From Inonotus obliquus (taxonomy: Eukaryota > Basidiomycota > Agaricomycetes > Hymenochaetales > Hymenochaetaceae): a DNA stretch of 64,000 bases. The notes beneath the pieces were generated by a model. That model saw only the letters and a program-made list of their open reading frames with translations, did no database searches and was not told where the DNA came from. The stretch spans positions 1,984,001-2,048,000 of the forward strand of contig JAJHTX010000006.1 of NCBI GenBank assembly GCA_032164295.1, given 5' to 3'. Below, piece by piece: positions 20,465-33,300 of this stretch (position 1 is the first letter of the stretch; every line of letters starts with the position of its first letter). The translations under genes were made by a program, and so were the position numbers.

Positions 20465-23400
20465 ATGGACCAAGAAAGCAAACCGATAATAAGCCTTCAC
20501 GAGAGATGCGGAACGAAAAGTCTAGCGCATAAAAAGCAAAGAAATGCAAAGACAAAAAGCAATAATATGGATGTAGTATTATTTGCTGAGCAGGGTGTCG
20601 AGAGTTGATGGATTCGCGCACTTCAGAATTCAGACCGCAAACACGCGCTCGCCGCGAACATCGAGTGATGGTTGGTTGAAGGTTGCAATGAAAAGTCCAG
20701 ATGTAAAGTATGTAGAGAAGTCGGCTTTGGCGGTGTAGGAGGCGAGCGGGCGGAAACGGTTTATCTTGAGGATATACATCTTGACTCGGACGAGTCTATG
20801 AAGGACGTTCCGAAGTCAATTGACCTCGGGTGAGTCCTTGATACAGAGCCCGGCTACTCTCGCGAGTGAGGCCTGTAAATAAGAGTGTATGAGGTGAGTT
20901 GAACGAGTTTGAGTAGCGGAAAAGAGGAGGCTGGCGAGAGATGAGATATTCAACGGGCGAGTCAGCAGGCGCAGGGGAATGTTGTGGAAGCCACGCTCTC
21001 TGGTTAAGACAGGAGTCAGATGTCACACTTTCCACGAGTCACGCACTGCCGCGACGGGATTGGCCGATCAACTTCTCGGCTTTTCTCGGCTCTTTTCTAT
21101 TCTGACTCTCTCCTTTTCTTTTTATTATATTTTTCATACTCTTGTCTTGTATGTACAACGGAATAAAAATGGACCGTCGCAGTGAAAGCATCACGCTTTA
21201 GCCTAGCCTACACACGCACATCAACCCCCTAACTTAGCGCCTTTCTTACCATCATTCAACTCCCCTTTGTCCATGCTCTTCGGGAATACTCGCCTTCCTC
21301 ATCTAAGACATCAACCTCGCCTCAAACACACAGACACGCTCTTCTGTTCAGGAGACCGGTTAAGTTGACTGCTTTCTCGTAACGTTTTCGGAACAAGCAG
21401 TTTTCTTCTTATCCGCAATTGCTGTGGTTGAATATGGAGACGTTGATGTCAGGTGTTGTCCTTGTTCCGTTGATTTGACTGGACTATTGCCCGAAACGGA
21501 ACCGGAAACAAGTAAATTTGTCACATTCTCACCGGTGTGACCGGGAGCGAGTCACGGGAAAATTTTTAGTCCGCGCTGCACCGGTTTCCCTTTGGTGCCG
21601 TGCCACAGACAATATGACTCGACTCCTCCCCCTTTCACTTCATTTTTCACTGCCGGGTATGCTATACACTGCACGCAGTCAATGAATCCAGAAGACTCCT
21701 ACTCAGAAGTAGCAGAAGCATACTGCTTTCAAGGTCTTACAGCGCCTGTAACGTAAAGGCCAGAATCGGAAGGACAACAAAAAAGATCTCCGCGCGTTTG
21801 TACCAAGCATTCATCCCGCACACTAAAGCCAGCTCTTCTGCCTATAACGCTGCCGGAGTTGTTTCGTAAATATTGCACTTCCACATCCATCTATCTGTAT
21901 TTCAGCGCCGCAACTGTCTTACCATCTGGAGCATCTGCACATCTATTCGCTCTCCTGATCTGGCGCTTCCTTTGATTTCACAGCCCCTCTCTACCCATCG
22001 GAGACTTACTATCCTGCGATCTATGCGTTACTTGATCCACTAAAGCCACCAATCAAGCACGTTTCTTATCTTGACGTCAGTGTCGCGATGCACACCTCTG
22101 GTCTGTACTTTTAGACTTGTTCAATGAAGCCGAAATGACCACGAAGCCCGCACATGTATAACGTCCTTGCCCTATTCATATTCTTCGAACAGAAGAGAAG
22201 CACTCGCGGTAAATAGATGCGTATATCAATCCTTTCGAACAGACGGACCTATGGTTCTCATATAGGCTTCCGACTAGAAGGTCGGTGCAAGTAGAAATGG
22301 CCAGCAGCATAAATGCACTGCTTGGTTCTTCTGGCCTGATCGTCTCTCACCCTCATGCACTACGCGTGCCAGCTCCTATCTTGTGAATGCTCGAAGGAAC
22401 GGGAGACGCGCTGGTTTTGCGGAGAAAGAACGGCCACAATGAACACTGGAGCGGCCACTGTCCTCCTCGTTTCGTCGCTATGCTCAGACAGCCTAATTAG
22501 TGACGATCTCTCATTTCACCCACCCAGCCTTTTCGCCGTATTGTAACAACGAATGACCTCTATCCTCACGCTTTGGCCCATGGGCGCTGTACTCCTGTGT
22601 CATCCGCGATGTGGCACTCGCCGTGCTTGTTACGTCCCGATTCGGTTTCGGCTCGTTCTTTTATATGATGCTTACCCTATTTGGTATTCTAACCCTTAAA
22701 TGTGAGTGTCCTTGTTGTGGCTACTGGACTGGAGGAGTCATAATGGCTGAGCCACTCAATTTGTTATTTCACAGCGTCTAGAATCGATCAGAACTGGGAT
22801 TATCTCGGACCTCGGCGCTCAGAATGTAACGAACCATCGATACTCGGAGTATTCTGCCGTATGGTGATGATCAAAGCAAGGCATGGGATTTGAAGGAGGG
22901 GTATCCTACGATCTGAAAATGTAGCTCATGGGAATCGGCTGATGAATACTCCATGCCGATGTACGCGCGATCAGGAGGACTCGTTCAAAACGTCATTTTG
23001 CTCACTCAAACCGCTCACTATCATGTTAGTGGCATGTGCATGGTATCGGGTACCTGACCACGACGACTGACTAGTCACTGTGCGCGACTTACGCGTTGTC
23101 TGCATCTAGGCCATCCGACGGCCATCGTGCGCTGGTAGACAACGTCATTCAAACCTTACACATAATGTATGCATTCTCTTAATCATGAAACTTATCGCTT
23201 CTACTCATTCATTTCATTCTTAGTAGGAAAGTATGATACGTCTTGCGTCAAGAAGCCACTCTGAGTAAGCTATTGCTAGGATGCGGAGTTGAGGAGGGAT
23301 GCGAGATGTCCGACTGAACGGACTTGATCACTCAGCAGGGAGAGTTTGTGTTCTGCAGGTCCATTCTTCGCGCGGACCCTTCGCTGCTAGCACTCGGCGA

Positions 23401-25400
23401 GGATAACGGTAATGAAGAGAAGTCGACTGTGCTGTCTTCTTCTGATTCATGCGTTGTTCAAGGTAATATCCGTCTGCATTAAGCCTCAAGCTCCTCATCC
23501 ATGCCCCTCGGAGCCGCCGTCTGAGCGGCGAAGTATTAACCCAGAATCTGAGACTTACCTCCTGCCTTTCATCCCGCTCACATGGCCGTCGATACCGCGT
23601 TTTGTCGGATACTAGTATGTTCGCTTAGAACGTCTGCCATGATGGACCCAACCTAGCTTGCATATTGCAACTTTCTGCCACCTGGACAAGCCCGTACCGT
23701 TCGGGTTCCTCGTCCCTGTGCTCCCGCAGTAATCGAGGCTTCTTCCGGGCGGGGGGGGAGGTTCACAGGTATGATCCCATTATGAGAGTATATTCCCCGG
23801 AGCCTAGTCCGTTCCTCTCACCCTCTTCACCTCTTCTTGATCCGTTGTAACTTTACTATAGTATAATAAAATGTTGCGCTCATCGCTGGGCGGAACTTCC
23901 ACAGACCTTGGTCCTTGGATGCATTCAACCCAAGAGCCGGGTTTCGATCGATCATTACGCTGTACATACCAAGAAGGGTCAGTGGCAGGGCTACTTCACA
24001 CGATAGTTCCGAATCCTACTCCACTGACCCGCCGGAGATTATGCAGCGACTCGGAGACTTGGTCATCGGACGGAGTAACTCATGTACTCCAAGTGAGTTG
24101 TCATGTTTGTGGCACTGAACTATAAACGGCTTGAAAATTTTGGAAACAGCTGTCCATGCCGAGCTTTGGCTAACTGCGCACAGTGCATCAGCGTCAGCTT
24201 AGCGGCTGTCATTGGGCGCCTGTTATGATTATCGGTCATGCTATTGGGTGCTATTCGTGTATTACGCTAGCGCCGCATATCCACGGGGGAGAGTCAGGAT
24301 CCCGGCTGTGGTAGCCTGATAGCCTGATACTGTAGCCTGATGACCGGGTTCCCCAGACTCCCGTTCCTTCCTCTGCGGCGTCTATGCCGATTCACGTGTA
24401 ACAGAGTAGGGTTTCGAGGTACGCCTTCAGTTGCGGGTATGGTCCTTGATTCCTTTGATGCGAGTCGGATTTCGCATGTGGTGGATGCCGCTCCTGGGTC
24501 GTCTGAGTCGCTTCGGTTGACGAGCCGTGAGATTCTGTCGGTTAGTTTTACTGTTTCTTAATTTTATTTCGCTTATGATTTGTACTTACTCAAACGGATG
24601 ACGAAGGATTGTTGTTAGTAAGAGTCGGTGATTTCATATTGCTTGACCGATCGAGTTATTTCGGCTTTCTAAGACTTTGTAATTTGGTCCAGAGATAAGT
24701 GGATTGGTCATCTATACTCCCACCCGCCCACCGATGAAATATACGACAGAATAATGGTTACGAGCTGTATCAAAAATAATACGCTTATTCTGAAAGTCAT
24801 CCGCACCGCCTCAACCCCCGATAATAGGAGTATCGAAAGTCAGTTTCATTGTAGCCATAAAGCACTTCGGCATCCAATAAACTTTCTTGCCAACCTAACC
24901 ATCACACCAACCTCCACAAAATCGTAAAACAATAAAATCAAGGCAGTATCGCGACTTTGACTTCCCTTTCCCAAAATTTCGAAATCAAAAGTCCAATTTC
25001 ACTTCTAACGCCTAACCTAAGACACGAGCATCGTCAAGAGCCTTTATGTGAGGTGAGGGAAACACACAATATAGACACACATTGAATGCGACAAATCAAC
25101 TAGGTTAATAGGCTAACGGCTAACGGGCTAACGGGCCATTCGTAGTCGTAGACCATCTCAATAAACTTTGGGGGTATATGGTATCTTTAATGCCTATGGT
25201 TAAGTAAAAGAAAGAACGATTTGAAAAAGAAAGTTCTGCAGATGCAGAGGTGAGGTGATGCGGTGGTGCGATGACCGCTGACCGATGACGCGTTAAGGAC
25301 ATGAGGCATGCTTTATGGTTTAGAGTTTGCAGTTCAGAGTTCAGAGTTCGGAGGTCGGAGGTCGCTCGACTCGATGTGGTTCATTCCTCTGTTAAGATGC
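20465..25400. other. 4.9-kb gene-poor region
   Basis: No frame longer than about 90 codons and no credible exon chain. Minor features: the near-tandem word TAGCCTGATA three times at about 24311-24342, repeats of GGCTAACGG at about 25111-25135, and GTTCAGAGTTCAGAGTTCGGAGGTCGGAGG-like short repeats at 25330-25365. The first 600 bp upstream of the cyclin start probably hold its promoter and leader. The rest may contain non-coding transcripts or decayed repeats that cannot be identified here. Confidence 0.4.
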
Positions 25401-26775
25401 TCAAGGGCAGTCGTTCAAGTTGAAGTATTTGCCTAGAGGTGGGTTTGCTGTGTATGCGTCGATGTTCTGGAGCCAGCCGTTGACGAATTGGTGCAGGCTA
25501 GGGAAAGTCATAGGGTTAGTTAGACAAATGTGTTTGACGATTTGGATGAGGAAGGGGAAGAGGAAGAGGACGCACTAATCGGCGTTGTTCTGGCATCTGC
25601 AGCATGAGGAATGTAATGCAGCAGTCGCCTGAGCCTATTTCAAAACAAGACATATTAGATATGTCTTCGTATTGGAAGTATTTGACCTCGTAAAGTCAAC
25701 GTCATTTCACTTACATAGGTCAAACCAGGAGTCCAACCGTTGTACTGTCCAATAGCCAACAGAACATTTCCACCATTTCGAGAAAGTTCACTAGCGAAGT
25801 ATTCAGCTCCGGTACGGATGTTGTAGTCCTTTCATATCCCAAAAACATCAGTTATATGTGAGGTTTCTTATTTGAGTCAAAGTGCTCAAGTGCTTACAGG
25901 GTCTCGACAGTTCCCGCCCGGTGCATTGCCGCACTTATCCCATGTCAACTGCATAAGGCCTTGTTCACCGCCCTGACCGACTGTGTCTGGTCTGCAAGAG
26001 CTTTCCTGCATGGCGAATGCAGCGAGCATAATCGGAGGGACTATTCAAACGTGAATCAGGAATGTTGTCATTCTCAGCTTGTAGTAGACGAATGCTTACT
26101 GCCATACTGTCCTCCGTAAGCGTAAAAGAAATCGAAGAATGCAGTGCAAGCAGCGAAAGGACCGTTGGCATTGAGATCTTGAGCAACGAGGTTCTCGATA
26201 CGGACTTGCGGTGGGTTCCAACCTCCACCAGTCAAACCGCAGTTAAGCCAGTCGATGTTACCATTCGGTCCACTTGTGGAAGTAACCTCCCCTTTTCAAA
26301 GCACGGCAAAAATTCAGTCAGTGAGGACGATCTTTATCCGAATAGGATCCTTACTTGTAGCGCCAATATCGCCGCAGTTGGAAGCGACGCTGATTAAGCC
26401 AGGACCGTTTCCGGGGACTACGTTTGCATTGCTGATATGGCCGGACGATGGAGGAGGGGGAGGAGGGGGCGAGTTATTGTTGTTGTTGGCCTCCTCCGGT
26501 TGGGATTGAGGGCTTGGAGCCGGGGACGACGAGCTAGCCGGAGCAGCAGTCGCTGTGGATCCATCTCGCGGCCTGCACCTCGTACCATTGGATTCGGAGC
26601 GCCTTGCTCTCGCGGGACTTACGCCGCTAGCTACAGATCGACGATGAGCCAGCCCACGGTGTGAAGCAAGATGGGCAATTTCAGCAGCTGGACTACCGAA
26701 AGACGGAGATGCTTGCACATTAAAAGCCAGAACGCATGCCAGAACAAGAGCGGAAAGCGAGCGGAACGGCGTCAT
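25401..26775 (-). CDS. secreted SLT-domain (GH23-like) lysozyme/lytic transglycosylase-type protein
   Basis: Exons 26355..26775, 26100..26291, 25898..26040, 25715..25828, 25576..25634 and 25401..25497 give 341 aa. A signal peptide (about residues 1-22, ending VQAS) is followed by an Arg-rich stretch, a low-complexity Ser/Ala/Gln segment with an Asn run and a run of eight prolines. The catalytic domain then begins. It contains the SLT-type signatures MLAAFAMQESSC, carrying the presumed catalytic Glu, GQGGEQGLMQLTWDKC, and AIGQYNGWTPG. Bacterial and phage members cleave peptidoglycan. Related domains are known in fungal secretomes. Several cysteines suggest disulfides. Peptidoglycan as the substrate is inferred. 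It is divergent from ERO1. Confidence 0.86.
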
Positions 26776-27801
26776 TGCACACGGAAGAAAAAAAAGGAGT
26801 GTAGCAGATCAAACGAATGTAAGTAAGCAGAGAAGCTGGTATGGATGAAAACGGTAGTCCAGGCGGGATTGAAATGCGAGGGCTGGTCGATGATGAAGGC
26901 TGAAAACAAAAAGGCGAACGGAGGAAGATGAAGCGTTTTGGTCGGTCGGGGAGCACAAGCCGCTGAGGACTTTTTGGCTCCAGGCCAAGTTGTCTTGTTC
27001 CATACAAGTGCGCTTTGATGGCCAATGGCCAATGGTCGCCTCTCCTTCGCTGTTGTCGCCAAGCGAGCCGTGATTCCTGGGATCTGCCTGATTTTCGTGA
27101 CGGCCATTTTGAGATAGCCCGTCCTTGTCGCTCCATCGGGGTAATCGTCCCAAGCACTTTATGAACACCTGACATACACCCCTTGAAGACACGTATGAAT
27201 AAACAAGCGCACAAATGAGTAAGCATGGAAACCAATATTACAGCAATAATGTCCTCAGCTCTTTGAGAGAACGGATCCTCGAAAAATTTCTGGTTTGGGA
27301 AGATGCGAAGAAGTACACGGTAAGGATGGAAGAACACACACGCGAGCGAAGCGACGAACGAAGGTCGCATGCTTAGTCGGGTGCGGACAGCCGACGTGGG
27401 CGCAGTTCGCTAGGTCGTTCATGGCCAAGCCCATTAGCCAGCTCCCACAGGAGTTGAACCTAGTTGAACATGTTGTGCTGGTTTGAGTCCGTCCAAGTTC
27501 ATGACGAGCTTGCTCCTTGGAGACGAGATCGGGGAACGGTTGATGCCGGAACTCGGGGGATCGACGTCGGGACAATCGACGCGTCGGTCGGAGATTACGC
27601 ACTGCACGTGACCTCGGACATTCTCAAAGCAAAGTATACGTGTCGATTGGAGTTGCGGTGCACCTGTCCTTTGCTACTCAACAACACCTATCCTTTGCTC
27701 TGCTCTGTGCGTATCTGTCTCTCAACTGCCACCTGACCGATACTAGAGTACTAGACCTACCTCTCGACTCGTTTAGCTTTCACATTGCTTTATTCGTGCC
27801 A
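26776..27801. promoter_or_regulatory. divergent intergenic region of the SLT-domain gene and ERO1
   Basis: About 1 kb between two divergent starts. The open frames here (up to 216 codons, minus strand, 26720-27370) have no motif and overlap the signal-peptide exon in another frame. I read the region as the shared promoter area; no specific operator can be named from the sequence. Confidence 0.4.
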
Positions 27802-29975
27802 ATGCTTTCTAGCATATTTCTTGCTCTGCTTCCGGGCCTTGTGTCCGCTCAGCTATCAGACGAATCGTTCCTTGGAGACGCGATATTAGAGGAGAACCAA
27901 GTTCAAAATGTGCTGGAACACCAGCCCGCGAGTGCCGCAGAATGCAAGCATATTGTGCGTAATTGTCTCTTCCTCGTTCGCTGTCTTCCGACTTAGTGCA
28001 ACTGAAATCTTGCTCAGCCCACAGGACCGATTGAGATGACACAATGCAATTTTGAATCTATAGAAAGCGTGTCGGAGGACCTCTATAACAATCTCCATGA
28101 ACTCGTTACTACGCCTTTCTTCCGTTACTTTAGAGTAAGACAGCATACCACCGAGCACTATGCCTTGACGAAGCTGACACATCTCAGGTCGATCTATACC
28201 GGGAATGTCCATTCTGGGAGGAAAACGGTCTCTGCATGAATCGGGAATGCGGCATAACTACTGTTGATGAAGTGCGTTATTATTCTAATTAACATGCTTT
28301 TCAGAAATTTATCAATCATTCAAATAGAGCGAAATTCCAGAGAAGTGGCGAGCTGCAAGTCTGAGCAAAGTAGAACTGCCCCCGGAAGAGCTTGTATGCC
28401 GTTCCTTTCCGATGGTGTACCTAAAAATAATTCTTACATCTTTATTAGAGGAGTTCCCTGCCGGGTTGTTACTATAAGGAGTCGGATTATTGTTTCTTGG
28501 ATGATCATTCAGGTTAGTGAACTCACCCCGACTTGGATAACAATCTCAAGGTGCTTTTCTTTAGAGGGAGATCATGTGGACCTACTTGCAAATCCTGAGC
28601 AGTTCACGGGCTACTCGGGCTTCCCTGCAAACCGCATCTGGAGTACAATTTACAACGATAATTGCTTCGGGATTTCCGAATTGGACCTGAAAGTTAAGCC
28701 AGATGGTAGCGCGGGTTCCCAAAGCAAGGATTCTCTCAGCAAGAGCGTCAGTGACAATGAACAGTGCCTGGAGAAGAGAGTTTACTATAAAGTCGTTTCT
28801 GGTGAGACCCTATTATTATTGCTAGACTCATGGAAAGGAATCATTTTGGCCAGGTCTTCACGCTTCGATCTCTATTCACTTGTGCCATGATTGGTTCAAC
28901 CAGACTAGTGGTCAATGGGTAAGCTTGCTTTGGTTGTTCCTCACCTTTTTCGTTTTGCATTAATACCAATTGACTAGATGCCGAATCTCGAATGCTTTGT
29001 TTCTCGCGTTGCTTCTCATCCTGAGCGTTTGAAATACGTCTACTTTAATACTGTACTTCTTCTGCGCGCAGTAGCTCGGCTTGGTCCCTACCTCTCGGCA
29101 TACGACTATTGCTCTTGCAACTCTGAAACCCACGAAGAGGACAAGTTTACGCTCGACAGGCTCACCAAGGCAATTGATATCGCCAAGACCGTTGGTCAAT
29201 TCGATGAATCATCTTTATTCAGAGGAGAGGATGCCAATGTGAGTGTAGCCCATAGTTGTGTGTGATATTTCTGACCCTTGGACATAGATTGTCAAGGAAG
29301 AATTTAAGGCGCATTTCCGCAACGTCTCACGTATTATGGACTGCGTTGGGTGTGATAAATGCCGTTTGTGGGGTAAAGTACAGACGACGGGTGTTGCGAC
29401 GGCACTGAAAGTCCTTTTCGAAATGGACGAGAAAGCCCTTGAGTAAGCTCCAGTGTTTTCTCTTTAAGTCACATTTTTATTGAATGGTGTTATTACAGCC
29501 CCACTAAGAACTCAAACCTTCTTACCCGTTCGGAGGTGGTGGCTCTCATCAATACGCTCCATCGTTTCACTGAGAGTCTCGTCTACGTGAACGACTTCCG
29601 AAAGCTATGGGCCGGGGCGCCAGATGAAGAGTCGCAAAAGCTCATTAAAGAAGCCGAGGCAGCTCAGACTACAGCTGTAAGTTGGTTTCAGAAGGTCGAG
29701 GAACATCGAAGCTGACGTTCTTCAAGCCTCAGATTACGCCATCTCCCGACCCACTGCTGCTACGTGTTCACGGCACGCCAGACACTCCTAGCCAGCGTGA
29801 CCTTTATAACACCTGGAAAAAGCGCTTTTGGAGCTTTATCTCCTTATGTAGACAGTGCACGAGTGATTGCCTGAGTACTTGCAAGCAGGTAGTTGACTCT
29901 TCTTTGGAGCTTGTCCGTTCATCTTTCCAGTCGTCTAAGACTGACAAGAGAGCGCCGCCGCGTAGTGATCTCTAG
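27802..29975 (+). CDS. ERO1: endoplasmic reticulum oxidoreductin Ero1
   Basis: Eleven exons: 27802..27954, 28018..28134, 28188..28271, 28328..28393, 28479..28512, 28565..28801, 28854..28918, 28978..29238, 29288..29442, 29499..29676 and 29727..29975; 532 aa. Ero1 is the ER FAD thiol oxidase that reoxidises protein disulfide isomerase. A signal peptide ends near LVSA (residue 16). The shuttle cysteines are visible in [15 protein letters not shown], with Cys106-X4-Cys111. The FAD-site segment FTGYSG lies in exon 6 and the active-site CVGCDKC (Cys358-X2-Cys361-X2-Cys364) in exon 9. The protein ends with a basic Ser-rich tail that may be lumenal or membrane-associated. Length matches fungal Ero1. 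It lies 328 bp upstream of SCP160 on the same strand. Confidence 0.96.
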
Positions 29976-30303
29976 AAACAGTATTTCCTGTGCTTCTATA
30001 TTCTGTCTATTGTTCTTTAATGCTTTCCAAGGGAACCTCAACTCAACTGTAGAATAGACATAGTCACATACACCTTACTTACGCTAGCAATAAATATGAT
30101 TATTATGTACGAGATGATTGTGATTTTCACACGGTCATCGACGTGTCGATCTCAAAAGTGAATAATGGACCACGACTCATACTTACTCTTCTTCTCTCCA
30201 CAACTCGCGAACGTCTTTGTCTGCTCACTTTAGAGTGGCCTTAATTTTCGCTCAGGCTTTTCCCGTCAGGCAACTCGCACAAAGGACATTTATCTTACAA
30301 ACC

Positions 30304-33300
30304 ATGGCTACGCTTTCTGCGGCAGAGCTCCAGGCAAGTTCCACAGCAACTTACTGCGGTCACATCCCTTTATTTCTTATACTATGACTCAGAAAAAACA
30401 TGAGCTCGAGGGTGCTCCGGATCCATTCCCCTCTCTCGGTGGAGTATCGTCGCCTGCGAAGCCAAAACAACGTAGTGGCCCCAAGGCTGTTGACATAGAC
30501 AACTCGGAACTAGCCTTCCCTTCGCTTATGCCTACTGTGCCCCCAAAGCAAGGTTCCTCCGCGTGGGGTACAGCTGCAGGTGGACAACGCCTTGTTCCTG
30601 CGGTTCAAGCGCAGGCCCTACACACGGAACGGTTTACTCTCACGGCCTCGGACATCGACCTTTCAGGCCGCGACGGTCGCCCCGCGTCAATCCACGACGC
30701 GCTCAAGCAGATGTCGGCGAAGCACCCTAAAGTCCGTGCGGAAGCGAGCTCGGCAAGCGGGAGTGGCGTTCGACAGACGGAATTCTTCCTCAAGTCGGAG
30801 TCAGTGAAGGAACTCGAGCGTGCAAAGCGGACTCTCTTTTCTATTATTAGTCCTCAGGTAAGCACAGTCATTGTTCACGCCATAGATCGAAGCTAAGTGT
30901 CCTTTCTAGGTCTCTATTGTTTTGAACGCTCCTGCATCTACCATTGCTACGATTATTGGCCCCAAAGGTGTGTTTTCCATGACTTTGGATTACAGAACAG
31001 AGCTCATACATTGAAATTCAAGGTGCTACACTCAAGCGCATTCGTGACCAAACGAATGTCAAGATCGACATCCCGCGCAAGGAAGAGATGCCCCAGGTCC
31101 AGGTCAACGGTAACGGTACTGCACATTCGGCAAACGAGGATGAGGAAGAGGAGCCTACTGTCCCCATTACGATCACCGGATCCAAACCTATGGCACAGGA
31201 GGCCCAAAGCGAGCTCAAGAAAATTATCGCTACGAAGACTTCGAAGACGACTCAACGTGTGCGCGGCATCCTACCACATATTCTGCCTTTCGTCAAAGCT
31301 CGCCGTTTGGAGTTCTTGGCCGAAGTTGAGAACGATCCGGACTTCAAGTTGCTATTGAATGCGGCTGCTGGTGAGATAACGGCATCTGGAGACAGGGAGA
31401 CAGTTGGAAGGGTAGTGGAGAAAATAAAGGCCACAATTGAATTCTTAAAGACGGACCTTACGACGTTCTCCATTGCCCTACCAAAGCGCCAGCATAGGTT
31501 GCTCATTGGTGACGCTGCAGAAGAGATTATGGCTACGAGCAAATGTGCTGCTGTCGTCCCTCCGCCCGAGGATCCAAGCGAACAGATTATCGTCTGGGGC
31601 AGTCGAAACGACCTTCCGAATGGCATGGCGGCTATCATGCAAAAGGCAAATTCGCAGTATATTCACGAATTCTCGTTGCCCGGTCCCCTCGAATTCTCAA
31701 AGCAAATCGTTACCTACATGAAGAGGGTCCAGTACCCGAAGACATTGGGCGAAGCGCACAAGGGCGCGGCGGTTTACACTCCTCCGACTAGTGTCTTGAA
31801 GACGGCAAAGACTCTGAGTATTGATATTGTTGGCGAGAAGGCCAAGGTCGATGAGACTATCCAGGACATCTCCACTTTCGTTGCAAACTTGCTCGGCGCC
31901 ACAAAGGATGTCGAAGTTGACTGGGTTCTTCATCGGGTACTCCTCGGGAAATACGCTAAGAAGTAAGTATAGAATCATTTGTGCGGTTTAGCAACTCAAA
32001 TTCTATGCAGGATCAAGCAATTCCAGGATAATCATAATGTGCGCTTGTTCTTCCCCGACGAATCCAGGGAAGAATCCTCCGTCCTTCTAGTATATGACCC
32101 TACCAACCCTTCTGCATCTCGCGACCTGGAAGAGAAGGGCAAGCATCTTGCCGAGGTTGAGAAGGAGCTCCTCAAAATGGCTCGCGATGTAGCTGACGTT
32201 AAAAGTGAGCTTATCCCGGTAGAGGCGAAATGGCATTCCTATGTTGCTGGAAAGGATGGAACCACCCTCAATGCGTAAGTAGTATTTGCGTATTTCGATA
32301 ACGGGGTGTTGACATGCAGATTTTATGGGAAGGATCATTGGTGAGGATAAAACTCTTTCAATCAAGATCGGTGAAGAAGCCGGTGGTGAAACCCCGGATT
32401 TCATTCTCGTCCGTGGGATTAGTGCCGATGTCGACCGAGCCGTCAAAGAGATTATTGATATAGTCGAAAACGCAAAGAATGAGTTGATCGACAATAGCTA
32501 CGTACGTAATGCTGTTCCACTGTCCTATTTTCTGGTGTAACGGTTACCACAGTCCACGGAGTTTGATATCAGCAAGGACTACGTAGGTCGTATTGTCGGG
32601 AGCCATGGGTCGGCCATCAACAAACTTCGGGAAACTCTTGGCGTCAAGATTGACTTCTATGACGAGGCTGAGGATAAAGAGAAGGATGCTGGCAAGAAGA
32701 AGAAAGCGCCAGTTCAGAAGTCGAAGGTCAAGGTAGGTTGTATAGAAGCACCTTCAGGAACGCACTCATTCTCAGGTAAAATTAGATTGTCGGCCGAAAG
32801 GAGAATGCGGAAGAGGCGAAACGACGTATCCTCAGCCAGGTTGAGAGGCTTGTAAGTGGTGGCCGTGTCGAGTATCATGGCTTTCTGACATATGTTCATC
32901 AAAGGCCGATGAAACATCTGAGGTTCTTAAGATTCCTGCACAATACCATCCGTCTCTTATCGGTCAAAGCGGCAAATACGTCATCCGTCTCGAGGAGAAA
33001 TACTCGGTCAAGATCACTTTCCCTCGCGAGGCCGCAGAGAATGGCGAGGGAAAGACCAGGGAGTCGCTCAAACCTGACGAGGTTCTGATCAAGGGAGGTC
33101 GCAAGGGCGTTGCTGGTGCAAAGTCGGAAATCCTTGAGGTATGATGGAATGAGTAGAAATCACTGAAATAAAGGGTTTAACGTTCACTAGGCAATGGAAT
33201 TCGAGAAGGAGTCCAACAACGTGGTTAAGTTCACCGTCCCGACCAAATCCGTTGCTCGCATTCTGGGTAGAGGAGGTGCAAACATAAACGCGATTAAAGA

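Noticed and set aside
20106..20621. 171-codon minus-strand frame upstream of the cyclin
   Set aside because: It overlaps the cyclin first exon in another frame; the splice junction giving the cyclin box supports the other frame.
24308..24345. TAGCCTGATA short repeat as a functional array
   Set aside because: Only three imperfect copies; chance or slippage is sufficient explanation.
26720..27370. 216-codon minus-strand frame
   Set aside because: No motif, lies in the divergent promoter region, and overlaps the signal-peptide exon of the SLT-domain gene in a different frame.
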